From the NCBI RefSeq assembly GCF_049846925.1, contig NZ_JBNCMT010000001.1, forward strand, positions 1 through 64,000: DNA of 64,000 nt, written 5' to 3'. This DNA comes from Brevibacillus_H sp049846925 (GTDB lineage Bacteria > Bacillota > Bacilli > Brevibacillales > Brevibacillaceae). The translations under genes and the position numbers were made by a program. The notes beneath the pieces were generated by a model, which saw nothing but the letters and a program-made list of their open reading frames with translations, did no database searches and was not told where the DNA came from. This document shows positions 1 to 8,044 of this stretch, piece by piece (the stretch's first letter is position 1; the number at the start of each line of letters is the position of its first letter).

Positions 1-20
1 TCAGGTAAGGTGGGATTATA

Positions 21-347
21 GTGGGTTATATTTTACAGTTTATTATAGGTGGAACAATTTTGGTATGCGCCTCGCTTCTAAGCAAATCGAAATACTTATT
101 TTTGTCTGGTGTTGTGACTTTACTGCCCATCATGACGTTGATCAATATTAACTTGCAAATGCAAAATATGAGTATTGCAGACTTTCGAATCACACAGAAA
201 AATGCTATTTTTGGCGCTTTTGGGGCAGTGATTTTAATTAGCTGTATTTTTATACTGACAAAATGGTACAAGCCTTCTTATGCTGTAGTAGCCGCATTTA
301 TCATTTATGTTCTATATATGATCGGTTGTAAGTACTTTTTTTCATGA
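21..347 (+). CDS. GlpM-like small membrane protein
   Basis: A 108-residue, very hydrophobic protein with about four membrane segments and a Lys-Ser-Lys turn after the first helix. The pattern 'KSKYLFLSGVVTLLPIMTL' resembles the GlpM family of small inner-membrane proteins, whose biochemical role is poorly defined. The GTG start at 21 follows a purine-rich AAGGTGGG about six bases upstream. A strong terminator follows the stop directly, so this is the last gene of its transcript; anything upstream lies outside the window. The family call is by pattern only. Confidence 0.6.
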   Translation: MGYILQFIIGGTILVCASLLSKSKYLFLSGVVTLLPIMTLININLQMQNMSIADFRITQKNAIFGAFGAVILISCIFILTKWYKPSYAVVAAFIIYVLYMIGCKYFFS

Positions 348-356
348 ACACTCCCT

Positions 357-390
357 CCACCTTGGCTTACGCCGTAGAGGTGGGGTTTTT
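357..390 (+). terminator. Rho-independent terminator
   Basis: Stem CCACCTT / GAGGTGG (with a G-T pair), an inner GGC/GCC stem, then GG and five T. It ends the GlpM-like gene. Confidence 0.85.
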
Positions 391-709
391 GTTCTTTCTT
401 ACTAGAAGCAGGATTGTCTAAGGCAAAGTATCTGGCCGATAATTACATGACTCGATATTGTGCCTCGCACCATGATTTGTTCATCCGCCTACTCCCTCAA
501 TCCACCTCGACTCTTCTCGAAATTTCCCTTAATTTTATACAGCCGCTTTCACTTTCAAGTGACGTCCTTCTTGCAAATAATTAGAAATGGGCTTATTCCT
601 TTCGTAATTTATGGGCAAAAGCCCATTTCAACAATATGGGTAAACACATAGATATACATCATGTTCATGACTACAGAGGCTAATACATTGCATACTGGAG
701 GTTCTCTAT
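391..709. other. Gene-free stretch with a long inverted repeat
   Basis: About 320 bases with no convincing coding frame; the open frame at 460-651 has no ribosome site and composition unlike a protein. The only structure is an exact 11-base inverted repeat, GAAATGGGCTT (584-594) and AAGCCCATTTC (619-629), without a T-tract on either side. The end of the stretch holds the ribosome site (GGAGG) of the next gene. Confidence 0.6.
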
Positions 710-1501
710 ATGGCAGACCCGTTTGTTAATAGGTCATTAGACGAGATTCGCTTTTGGTCACGCATCATGAAGGAACATTCTCTTTTCTTAAGACTAGGGT
801 TTAATTGTGAGGATAAAACACTAATCAATGAAGCTAATCAGTTTTACAGCATTTTTGAAGATATTGAAAATCAAGCACTCTCTTTTTCACCTGATGTAGA
901 TCCACAAGTAATTTTCGAATTTAACAACATTGTTTACAAAGCCGTTTGCCACATTTGGGCGTTTAAACGGAAAGTACTGGGTCTAATCATCCATTGCCAA
1001 ATTGGCGGTAACAACTTTCCGTTGTTGGTCGATCATGTGAGCAGAGAGGCAGCCTATTTCATGAAACGACTTGAACAATTAAACACAGGAACCCTCGATT
1101 CATTGCCGGATGCTGTTATAAATGAGAACGTCTTCTTTCTGAGAATAATGGCCGACCACGCAAAGTTTATTAACCATCTACTAGATCCATCGGAGAGAAA
1201 ACTCACAGAGCAAGCAAGAGAATTTAGCCATGATTTTGATCAACTTTTATTCCAGGCAATCGATCTCGACTCAATGAGTCCCCAATCTCAAACTCAACCT
1301 CTTCTCGATCAGTTTGTCGATCAAAATCGTATCTCGGTGCGACAATTACGCGACTTCAAGAAAACTGCACGTGATCTGATTGAAGCGTGTCGAATAAAGA
1401 GCATTATCCCCCCACTCCTGGCAGATCACGTCTTTAGAGAAGCCTCTCGTTTCCTAGAAATTTTGGATTCATTTGAAGCTGTACTGTCACCTACAATATA
1501 A
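710..1501 (+). CDS. DUF2935 ferritin-like helical protein
   Basis: A 263-residue protein made of two similar halves. Each has helices with the layout 'EIRFWSRIMKEHSLFLRLG' / 'ENVFFLRIMADHAKFINHL' followed by 'DHVSREAAYFMKRLEQL' / 'DHVFREASRFLEILDSF'. This internal duplication, with paired E..H and DH.xREA motifs that can bind metal, is typical of DUF2935, a four-helix-bundle family in Bacilli and Clostridia related to ferritin-like folds. Family function is not established. Start ATG 710 has GGAGG at 698-702. It is monocistronic and followed by a terminator. Confidence 0.8.
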   Translation: MADPFVNRSLDEIRFWSRIMKEHSLFLRLGFNCEDKTLINEANQFYSIFEDIENQALSFSPDVDPQVIFEFNNIVYKAVCHIWAFKRKVLGLIIHCQIGGNNFPLLVDHVSREAAYFMKRLEQLNTGTLDSLPDAVINENVFFLRIMADHAKFINHLLDPSERKLTEQAREFSHDFDQLLFQAIDLDSMSPQSQTQPLLDQFVDQNRISVRQLRDFKKTARDLIEACRIKSIIPPLLADHVFREASRFLEILDSFEAVLSPTI

Positions 1502-1517
1502 CAATGATTTCTTGACG

Positions 1518-1541
1518 TCCCCCTAAAGTGGGGATTTTTTT
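1518..1541 (+). terminator. Rho-independent terminator
   Basis: Short stem TCCCC / GGGGA with a small loop, then seven T. It ends the DUF2935 gene. Confidence 0.8.
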
Positions 1542-1594
1542 CTGTGATGGGTAAATGATTTATAAATGTTGTAAAATATTTACGGTGATGAGAA

Positions 1595-1909
1595 GTGCCA
1601 CAACAATTACTGTTGCAATCAATTCCATTTCTTAGTAATATCCTGATAATAAATCTTATAACAATTGGACTGATTCATATGAGAATGTATTGTTCAAATT
1701 GTGATTTGCATACAAAAACGAAAGTTATTCATGGTCTGTCTGCATGGGTAAAGGGTAAATTTTCTATTCATTGTTGCCCTTATTGCGGAAATGAGCGTTT
1801 ATTAAAACTAGTTGATGTGAAAATGAATTTTCCACTAGATCGCATCCCTTGTTCCATGGACGCTCAGCTTCGAGAACATGAGCAGAGTGTAAAAAATCTA
1901 ACTGAGTAA
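1595..1909 (+). CDS. Small zinc-ribbon protein with N-terminal hydrophobic segment
   Basis: A 104-residue open frame. A hydrophobic stretch at residues 6-28 is followed by two cysteine knuckles, 'YCSNC' near residue 33 and 'CCPYCG' near residue 60, the usual spacing of a zinc ribbon. The GTG start at 1595 has only a weak ribosome site (GGTGATGAG). An internal ATG near 1679 would remove the hydrophobic segment and give a 76-residue soluble ribbon; I cannot decide between them. Function not recognised. Confidence 0.5.
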   Translation: MPQQLLLQSIPFLSNILIINLITIGLIHMRMYCSNCDLHTKTKVIHGLSAWVKGKFSIHCCPYCGNERLLKLVDVKMNFPLDRIPCSMDAQLREHEQSVKNLTE

Positions 1910-2031
1910 AAAGCTCTCTCTGCGAAAAAGAATTGTGCCATACATACAACATATTTGTTAGATGTCCATTGTTATTTCTACCTCTATGTTATCATCTTAT
2001 TTGATTATTTCGGTCAAGGCGGTGAATTCTC

Positions 2032-2472
2032 ATTCTTATCAGAAAAGCGTTAATTAGCGATTCCATTGAAATTTCCAGACTTTCAAGTCAACTGGGCTAT
2101 CCAGTAGAACCCTCTCAAATTGTTGAAAGATTTCAATTGATCTCTAGCCGCACAGATCATGTTGTTTACGTCGCTGAATCCAATCAAAAATTGGTAGGTT
2201 GGATACATGCCAATGTACGTTTATTAATCGAATCCTCCCCATTTGTGGAGATTTGTGGTCTTGTCATCGATAGTGCAAATCGAGGAGAAGGCATTGGGAA
2301 ACAGTTAGTTAAAACTTGCGAACAATGGGCTGCAAATTCAGGGTTCACAAAAATTAGAGTACGGACGAACCAAACGAGATCAGATGCCGTTCATTTCTAC
2401 ACCCGGATTGGTTTTACACATAAGAAATCACAATACATACTTGATAAAGAGATAGATTGCATTTCTATTTAA
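2032..2472 (+). CDS. GNAT acetyltransferase with apparent AUU start
   Basis: The conserved GNAT core is clear: 'VEICGLVIDSANRGEGIGKQ' carries the acetyl-CoA-binding R/G-x-G-x-G motif and 'AVHFYTRIGF' the C-terminal signature. The first canonical start, TTG at 2137, would remove the first strand and helix of the fold. The same frame stays open to 2026 (TGA at 2023-2025) and encodes a normal GNAT start, 'LIRKALISDSIEISRLSSQL'. The only suitable codon is ATT at 2032, six bases after AAGGCGGTGA, nearly a perfect anti-16S match. Starting there gives 146 residues, normal for the family. Substrate unknown. Confidence 0.65.
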   Translation: MLIRKALISDSIEISRLSSQLGYPVEPSQIVERFQLISSRTDHVVYVAESNQKLVGWIHANVRLLIESSPFVEICGLVIDSANRGEGIGKQLVKTCEQWAANSGFTKIRVRTNQTRSDAVHFYTRIGFTHKKSQYILDKEIDCISI

Positions 2473-2632
2473 CTAATCGTGTGTATTGAATATCCAAGTA
2501 TTAAAAGCACAAAATATCCTTACTGGTTCACTCCCAGTATCCCACTTCCACCAAATGGACTACTTTTTGATGGATGATTTGTCTGGTAAGAAGCCATAAT
2601 ATTTACTGGCTTTCATCCCAGAGCCTAAAAAA

Positions 2633-2664
2633 GTATCTCGACTTTTGAGATGCTTTTCTTTTTT
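2633..2664 (+). terminator. Rho-independent terminator
   Basis: Stem GTATCTC / GAGATGC with a seven-base loop, followed by TTTTCTTTTTT. It lies 160 bases after the acetyltransferase stop. The stretch 2473-2632 also holds a small hairpin TACTGG/CCAGTA near 2521-2540 and nothing coding. Confidence 0.75.
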
Positions 2665-2799
2665 GTCAGAACAATTTTTTCTGATTTTGCATTTGGAGCG
2701 TCCGGAACTACCGTTTAAGGAATCCCATAATAAATTTCAAACTCCCGGTAAAACCTAATTCTTGGGTTAATTCATTAAAAGTGAGTTAGGAGAACCCAA

Positions 2800-3357
2800 A
2801 TGGATTTTAGAACTCTAATAAAAAGTGGGAGGACATTTATGGGAATACTAAGTGGTAATCCTCAGAACGAACCAATGCATTACGGAGAAGTCTTTAGTAC
2901 TTGGAGTTACCTTTCATCAACCAAAGGATTGTTAGTTGGATTTCAAACATTTATTAATCATACTGGCGATCATGACCTACGAAGATTTTTGGAAGATCTG
3001 ACTGGCTCTATGAAACAAGAAATTGAGCAAGTTGAAAGCTTACTGAAAGTAAACGGTGTTGGGTTGCCTCCCTCCCCTCCAGAACGTCCTACTGCATCCT
3101 TAGAAAGCATCCCAGTTGGTGCAAGATTTAATGATCCTGAAATTGCTGCTGGAGTATCCAGAGACATTTCAGTTGGACTAGTGGCTTGTAGCCAAGTTAT
3201 TGGTCAATGTGTTCGCGAGGACATAAGTATGATGTTTAGTCAATTCCATATGACAAAAGTTCAACTTGGAGCAAGGTTGTTACGCATTAATAAAGAAAAA
3301 GGTTGGTTAGTACCACCACCACTTCATTTATTGACCCCTGAACCCGCACATGTCTAA
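2800..3357 (+). CDS. DUF3231 family protein (CotF-like ferritin fold)
   Basis: A 185-residue protein with the layout of one DUF3231 repeat: 'MHYGEVFSTWSYLSSTKGLL', then 'FINHTGDHDLRRFLEDL', a 'GVGLPPSPPERP' turn, and a second helical pair containing 'DISMMFSQFHMTKVQLGARL'. These are helical-bundle proteins related to spore coat protein CotF and common in Bacilli; many copies have two repeats, this one has one. ATG 2800 follows TTAGGAG with good spacing. A terminator follows directly, so it is monocistronic. A spore or stress role is inference from the family. Confidence 0.75.
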   Translation: MDFRTLIKSGRTFMGILSGNPQNEPMHYGEVFSTWSYLSSTKGLLVGFQTFINHTGDHDLRRFLEDLTGSMKQEIEQVESLLKVNGVGLPPSPPERPTASLESIPVGARFNDPEIAAGVSRDISVGLVACSQVIGQCVREDISMMFSQFHMTKVQLGARLLRINKEKGWLVPPPLHLLTPEPAHV

Positions 3358-3368
3358 ATTTTTCCAAA

Positions 3369-3393
3369 AACACTGCCTACGGTGGTGTTTTTT
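3369..3393 (+). terminator. Rho-independent terminator
   Basis: Stem AACACTGCC / GGTGGTGTT (two G-T pairs) with a TAC loop, then four T, C, A and more T. It ends the DUF3231 gene. Confidence 0.8.
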
Positions 3394-3583
3394 CATTTTT
3401 TATCTGATCCGTCTTTGATCCACTGTGACACCAAATAAGTTGTATCTCGCTACTGATTTCACCCCTTGTTTTACAATTATCGTTTGTTTTGTAACTACTT
3501 TGTCTCCATCCAGACAATTGTCCATTTCGTGATGACTAATGCTTGCATATGATGCGGAGAATGATCTCTAGGAGGTGTACCGA

Positions 3584-3781
3584 GTGTATAAGGATAAAAT
3601 GGAATATCACTTTAAGAAAGCCTCAGAGTATCAAATGCTAGCAAGTTTTTACGAACACAAAGATCCACAGAAACATATCTACTATTACAAAAAGCACTTT
3701 TATCACGAAAATAAGTTTGTGCATTATGCTGAGATGATGAAACATCGGCATGATATTCATTGGACTGATAGTAGTTGCTAA
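3584..3781 (+). CDS. Small Tyr/His-rich protein of unknown function
   Basis: A 65-residue basic protein rich in Tyr, His and Lys ('HIYYYKKHFYHENKF'), with no membrane segment and one C-terminal Cys. The open frame extends to a GTG at 3575, but that codon lies inside the ribosome site AGGAGGTG; the GTG at 3584 sits six bases after it and is the likely start. The composition resembles small spore-associated proteins, but I do not recognise a family. It has its own terminator. Confidence 0.6.
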   Translation: MYKDKMEYHFKKASEYQMLASFYEHKDPQKHIYYYKKHFYHENKFVHYAEMMKHRHDIHWTDSSC

Positions 3782-3785
3782 AAAA

Positions 3786-3830
3786 AGTGAGTATTTGAAT
3801 ACTCGCTCCCTACTTAGTAGGGAGTTTTTT
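3786..3830 (+). terminator. Tandem hairpins ending in a terminator
   Basis: First hairpin AGTGAGTATT / ATACTCGCT, then CTCCCTAC / GTAGGGAG followed by six T. Confidence 0.85.
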
Positions 3831-3968
3831 CAATTACCATTGCGGTAAGCGTCGTCCCCACATTGAAAAATTATATAAAATGATGTAACTGAACCAATTA
3901 TTTTGTCCCTTTCAAAAACGTTCTATCTGTCATCTACTGTAGGAACCGTTTGAAAGGAGGAATAACAA

Positions 3969-4325
3969 TTGGCCACAAGAGATTTTTCCACCGGTCCGCT
4001 TGAGAATTTCGTCACTAACAATTCTCAGAGGGTTAGAGTAAAAATATTAAACAATAGCAGCAGCACGATCACAGCAAGGGTTAGAGTTTTTAGACTTAAC
4101 GGCACAAAAACTCGCACCTTTTCAGAAACAGTCACGGTTCCATCAAACTCTTCTGAATTTGTAGAAGTCTCTGTTAGTTCACTTCCTCAATTTGAAGTTC
4201 AAATTAGAGTAAGTAACGGTGATTCTGATCTGGATAAAGTCTTGGTTAGCGTGTTCGGTATTACTTTAGCGGACGAGCTTAATCCAAGCCATCGCGTCTT
4301 GCATAAAGAACTCAAACGTATCTAG
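3969..4325 (+). CDS. Small beta-rich protein of unknown function
   Basis: A 118-residue protein starting at TTG 3969 after AAAGGAGGAATAACA. It alternates hydrophobic and polar residues, is rich in Ser, Asn, Thr and Val, and has no signal peptide or Cys. The pattern suggests a single beta-sandwich domain (for example 'VRVKILNNSSSTITARVRVF' and 'FEVQIRVSNGDSDLDKVLV'). Such proteins occur around sporulation genes in Bacilli, but I do not recognise the family. It is monocistronic with a terminator after it. Confidence 0.6.
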   Translation: MATRDFSTGPLENFVTNNSQRVRVKILNNSSSTITARVRVFRLNGTKTRTFSETVTVPSNSSEFVEVSVSSLPQFEVQIRVSNGDSDLDKVLVSVFGITLADELNPSHRVLHKELKRI

Positions 4326-4358
4326 GTTAGAGATTAGTAGAGCAAGCTTTTTATAACT

Positions 4359-4392
4359 AAAACCCCTTCATCCTCTAAATGAAGGGGTTTTT
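4359..4392 (+). terminator. Rho-independent terminator
   Basis: Perfect stem AACCCCTTCAT / ATGAAGGGGTT with a CCTCTAA loop, then T-tract. Confidence 0.9.
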
Positions 4393-4397
4393 GAATT

Positions 4398-4631
4398 CTA
4401 TTTTTTCTCTTTCATAACCAATAAAACGCCAATGAGAATTAAGATGGAACCAATCCAAAACGTTACACCTATGTTCTCTTCGTCAGTTGAGAGATGTTAA
4501 TTGCGTGTAATCGCGGCAGTACAAAAGGGGTCAACACAATTAGGGCTATCAGTATGGAATAAGTCGTTACTACACTAAGGGCGTAAAAGTGCTACTGGTA
4601 CATCGTTTTCAAATAATGGAGAAAAATACAT
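4398..4631 (-). pseudogene. Decayed small two-helix membrane protein gene
   Basis: On the minus strand, an ATG at 4631 follows AAGAGGTGA at good spacing and encodes MYFSPLFENDVPVALL before an in-frame stop (4575-4577). The next frame continues as a membrane helix ('LSVVTTYSILIALIVLTPFV'). The original frame then resumes as a second helix ('GVTFWIGSILILIGVLLVMK') and ends in TAG at 4398-4400. Start and final stop are exactly 78 codons apart, so one base gained and one lost would restore a plausible 77-residue protein. This is my own stitched reading; it could instead be chance. Confidence 0.45.
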
Positions 4632-4744
4632 TTTGATTCACCTCTTGTTTTTACGTCCATTTTCGGTACATGAGAACACTTGCTCAGTCAAAGAGAAATG
4701 CTGTTAATACACTATCATAGATCGTAATACGGAGGTGATTTCAC

Positions 4745-5005
4745 TTGAAAAAGAAAAAATCTAAGTCTAAGCGATTCAAGAAAGTAAATGGTCACTTGGT
4801 TGAATTTCGTCAACCTCCTAATAACTTTGACGAATGTTTGATTGAGTGTAGACGTGTAAGTCCTCCTAATGAAGATTGTGAAACGTTATGTCTCCCGTAT
4901 ATACAACCAAGAGTACGATTGGATGAAGAGTGTTACCAACGTTGCCGTCATTTCGGTGGATCTCACGGTTTTTGTGATCACAATTGTTTGGTGCCCTATT
5001 ACTGA
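4745..5005 (+). CDS. Small protein with four CX3C motifs
   Basis: An 86-residue protein from TTG 4745 (GGAGGTGATTTCAC upstream). After a Lys-rich N-terminus it has eight cysteines arranged as four CX3C pairs: CLIEC, CETLC, CYQRC and CDHNC. Twin CX3C pairs on facing helices are the hallmark of disulfide-bonded helical hairpins such as mitochondrial small Tim chaperones; here there are two such twins in tandem. It has no signal peptide, so metal binding is as likely as disulfides. I do not recognise the family. It ends 81 bases before the next gene. Confidence 0.65.
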   Translation: MKKKKSKSKRFKKVNGHLVEFRQPPNNFDECLIECRRVSPPNEDCETLCLPYIQPRVRLDEECYQRCRHFGGSHGFCDHNCLVPYY

Positions 5006-5086
5006 GCATTCAGTTAGGCTCAAGTTCGTTCTCGGTAGTAGACTTCGTGGTATAATTCTCCTAAAAATAGTAAAGGAGACACTGTT

Positions 5087-5569
5087 GTGACCCTTACCCT
5101 AAAGGAAGTAACTTCTGAAAACTGGGAAGAATGTATTGAGTTAGAGCCCCGTGAAGATCAAAAACAATTTATCGCCTCAAATCTATATTCCCTAGCACAG
5201 TCAAAATTTTTACCGAATTTCGAAACACTTGCCGTTTACAAGGATCAAATAATGGTTGGATTTGTGATGTACGGTAAAGATCCTGATGATTCACAATACT
5301 GGATATATAGACTTATGATTGCTGCAAATAACCAAGGAAACGGTTACGGGGCAGAGACTATGAGACAGGTTATCGAAAGAATAAAATCAAAACCTGATAC
5401 CACAGATATTATGGTAGCCTATCACCCAGACAATCGATCTGCTGCCAGCCTTTATGAAAAATTAGGATTTACAGTTATCGGCAAAGCTCCATGGGGTGAA
5501 ATCATGACACGTCTTTCGAAAGACTGTAAAAGTGCTCCCCGATATAAGCACACTCAGCCACCATTGTAG
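5087..5569 (+). CDS. GNAT acetyltransferase, spermidine/spermine (BltD-like) type
   Basis: A 160-residue acetyltransferase. N-terminal 'LKEVTSENWEECIELEPRED', then 'FVMYGKDPDDSQYWIYRLMI', the acetyl-CoA loop 'NNQGNGYGAETM' and 'AASLYEKLGFTVIGKAPWGE'. The order and the F-x-MYG motif match the BltD/PaiA-type group that acetylates spermidine and spermine in Bacillus. GTG 5087 follows AAAGGAG at eight bases. The short C-terminal tail (residues 147-160) is extra. Substrate is inferred from resemblance only. Confidence 0.65.
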   Translation: MTLTLKEVTSENWEECIELEPREDQKQFIASNLYSLAQSKFLPNFETLAVYKDQIMVGFVMYGKDPDDSQYWIYRLMIAANNQGNGYGAETMRQVIERIKSKPDTTDIMVAYHPDNRSAASLYEKLGFTVIGKAPWGEIMTRLSKDCKSAPRYKHTQPPL

Positions 5570-5682
5570 GCTCTTCCATTAACACTAATTACTGATTTTT
5601 GTTAAATTCACCTAAAATACCCCTAATTGCAATATGTTAGAATAGTTATATAACAAATCAGTTATTCTTTAGGAGGGGTATT

Positions 5683-6024
5683 TTGAGCTACGATCTACAT
5701 ATAACACGAGCTTCGTTTTGGTTTGAAAGTGAAAAGGATCCCATTACAGAACAAGAGTGGAATCAATATATCATTACAGACCCACAATTTCATGCAGGCA
5801 ATGAAATTAGTGTTACTCCACCATCTGGAAGTAAGATATCTATTCATGGTGGTTTTGCCCTTTGGAATTATGAAGAAGAAGGAATTGAAGTTCCATTTCG
5901 ATATAGCAGAGGTCGCATCAGTGTTTCAGGTGCTGGTGATGACGAGAATGTTGTAAATAAAATGAAGGAAATTGCTACTATTCTTTCAGCAAAAGTGATC
6001 GGTGATGAGGGAGAAACATACTAA
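5683..6024 (+). CDS. Conserved protein of unknown function
   Basis: A 113-residue acidic, soluble protein starting at TTG 5683 after TAGGAGGGG. It begins 'SYDLHITRASFWFESE' and contains 'ISIHGGFALWNYEEEG'. I have seen similar openings in uncharacterised bacterial proteins, some annotated near immunity genes, but I cannot name a family. No membrane segment, signal peptide or Cys. It converges on the sensor kinase across a shared terminator. Confidence 0.6.
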   Translation: MSYDLHITRASFWFESEKDPITEQEWNQYIITDPQFHAGNEISVTPPSGSKISIHGGFALWNYEEEGIEVPFRYSRGRISVSGAGDDENVVNKMKEIATILSAKVIGDEGETY

Positions 6025-6050
6025 GGCGGCTGGATGTTTCATTCATTACA

Positions 6051-6092
6051 AAAAACGCAAGATACCTCTCAAGAGGCATCCTGCGTTTTTTT
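6051..6092. terminator. Bidirectional terminator
   Basis: Long stem AAAACGCA-GAT-CCTCT / AGAGG-ATC-TGCGTTTT flanked by A and T runs. It serves the small plus-strand gene and the minus-strand kinase. Confidence 0.85.
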
Positions 6093-7947
6093 ACTCTGGT
6101 GATGTGAGCAAAAGTCGGAACGTAACCGTTGTGCCAAATCCTTCCTCGGAATAAATCGTTATATTGCCATCCATTTCGTCGAGAAGCTTTTTGCAAACGG
6201 ATAAGCCAATTCCGGTTCCTTTTTCTTTTGTAGTATAAAAGGGTTCGAATAAATGTTTCATTCGCTCTGCAGGAATACCCGAGCCGTTGTCCTGAATCGA
6301 GATGATCGCCTGATCCAACCGTTGATCGATACTCGTACGCAGCGAAACCTTTCCACCTGCTGGAACAGCATCAATGGCATTTTTTACGAGATTCAAGGCG
6401 ATTTGTTCGATATGTGTACCTACCCCATTGACCCAAGAGTTTTCGTCGTCGTAACGGAATGTGAGGAAGACGTCTTTTTCAATCACAAAATGCTTGGACA
6501 ATTCATGGACCCGATTAAGTACCGTCTGCAAATGAACGGGCCGGATTTCAATAGTTGCCTCTTCATTTTTCCGAGCCAAAATCAAGAAATTCGCTACCAA
6601 ATTCTCAATCGCCTTGATTTCTTCCTGACAAATATTGAGATATTGCAGGAAAGTCTCCGGCTCCATGCTCCCTTCTTCGATCCCTTTTTTCATAAACTGG
6701 GTGAAACCGTGGATCGATGTAAGCGGATTACGAATCTCATGAGCCATTCCTGCGGCCATCTGGCCCATGACGCTAATTTTTTGTTGATGCATATTACGAG
6801 TGATCTGGTTAAATGTATTCCCAATATCAAGCAAGTCTTCTTTCATTGAAAGAGATGTTGTCATTGGCAGATTTCCGCTCACAATGGCAAGTGATTTGCT
6901 TTTTATATTGCGTACTGTCTCAGTCACCGACAGGTAAAAAGCAATAAACCCGTACATAGTAAACACGAGGATAAAAACAGAAATACCAATTAGGAAATAC
7001 CATTGATCCATCAACTTTTCAACCCGATCAGAGTAAATCTCCTGAAGCATGGTAGTTTCACTGTCATACAGCGAAAAACAGACTTCAATAGTATCCGTTA
7101 GAAGCTGGTAATACTCCCAGCGACTGAGGAAGTTGATATGCTGATCAATTTTATCGATTATGTTTTTACTTTTCTCTTGCAACAGTTGATGTTTTGTAAT
7201 AATGCTCAGATGTTTACTGGTAAGGTTACGATCAATGATTTTTACTTCATGTTCCAAGTCATTCAGTTTTGATCGCAAGAGGGATTGCATGGAGATGAGT
7301 TGATAACTAAGTTGATGATTCGAGTCTTTATTGGTAATTAATCCGATCGCTCTAATTTGCCCCAATGTTTCGGACAGTTCAGGCACCGTTTTAATTATTC
7401 CGTTTACCAGATAAAAACTGACATATTCAGAGTCTAGTGAAAGCCCTGATGCATCTCCAAGAAACGTCATATACTCAAGGACATCATGGTAATAGTCGGT
7501 GAGCGATAGGTAATTTTGATAAGGATCCTCACTCTTATCGATTGACTGAAGATCATACCATCTGTATTTTATTTCTTGCCACTTGGCCGTTGTTTGCAAT
7601 TGATTGCCAAACCGTTGATCGTAGTGATCAATTTGCATGATATCCTGGATAATATCGGCTTTCTTTTCCTGTAATTTGTGTCCAAATGATCGATCTCCGC
7701 TCAGATAAGTAACCGACATGGCCCGATATTGCTGCAAATCTTCCAGGTATTCTTGTAACAACTGATTATAACCAATCCCGATGATCCCTTTCTTTGCTTC
7801 AACAATTTCGTTTTGAACGTGAGCAAGATAAAATGAAAATGCAACCATAGCAGGAATGGTCAAGATACTTCCCAGCAAGGTAATCAATTGTATGTATTTA
7901 AAGCGATTAAATAGTTTGATAGCTGGTAAAAAGAGTGCACGTAACAT
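6091..7947 (-). CDS. Orphan membrane sensor histidine kinase
   Basis: A 618-residue kinase. One membrane helix lies near residues 20-42 and another near 317-341. They flank a 270-residue helical extracellular sensor domain unlike a PAS or Cache domain. A HAMP-like linker leads to the phosphoacceptor box 'AHEIRNPLTSIHGF' (His403), then N box ('NLVKNAIDA'), G1 ('DNGSGIP'), F ('FEPFYTTKEKGTGIGLSV') and G2 boxes. All ATP-binding motifs are intact. No response regulator lies beside it, so it may feed a phosphorelay such as sporulation; that is inference. It is monocistronic. Confidence 0.9.
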   Translation of the reverse strand: MLRALFLPAIKLFNRFKYIQLITLLGSILTIPAMVAFSFYLAHVQNEIVEAKKGIIGIGYNQLLQEYLEDLQQYRAMSVTYLSGDRSFGHKLQEKKADIIQDIMQIDHYDQRFGNQLQTTAKWQEIKYRWYDLQSIDKSEDPYQNYLSLTDYYHDVLEYMTFLGDASGLSLDSEYVSFYLVNGIIKTVPELSETLGQIRAIGLITNKDSNHQLSYQLISMQSLLRSKLNDLEHEVKIIDRNLTSKHLSIITKHQLLQEKSKNIIDKIDQHINFLSRWEYYQLLTDTIEVCFSLYDSETTMLQEIYSDRVEKLMDQWYFLIGISVFILVFTMYGFIAFYLSVTETVRNIKSKSLAIVSGNLPMTTSLSMKEDLLDIGNTFNQITRNMHQQKISVMGQMAAGMAHEIRNPLTSIHGFTQFMKKGIEEGSMEPETFLQYLNICQEEIKAIENLVANFLILARKNEEATIEIRPVHLQTVLNRVHELSKHFVIEKDVFLTFRYDDENSWVNGVGTHIEQIALNLVKNAIDAVPAGGKVSLRTSIDQRLDQAIISIQDNGSGIPAERMKHLFEPFYTTKEKGTGIGLSVCKKLLDEMDGNITIYSEEGFGTTVTFRLLLTSPE

Positions 7948-8044
7948 GACTTATACGCTCCTGATCCTTACAGTAATCTTTCAGAAAATTACCCCTATTC
8001 CCGTTAGTATATCATTTCTAAATTAGGAAGTGTTAGTAAGTCAT

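Noticed and set aside
460..651. 63-codon plus-strand frame in the first gap
   Set aside because: No ribosome site, and the codon pattern does not look like a protein; it also spans the inverted repeat.
6253..6849. 198-codon plus-strand frame
   Set aside because: Antisense to the catalytic part of the sensor kinase and without a ribosome site.
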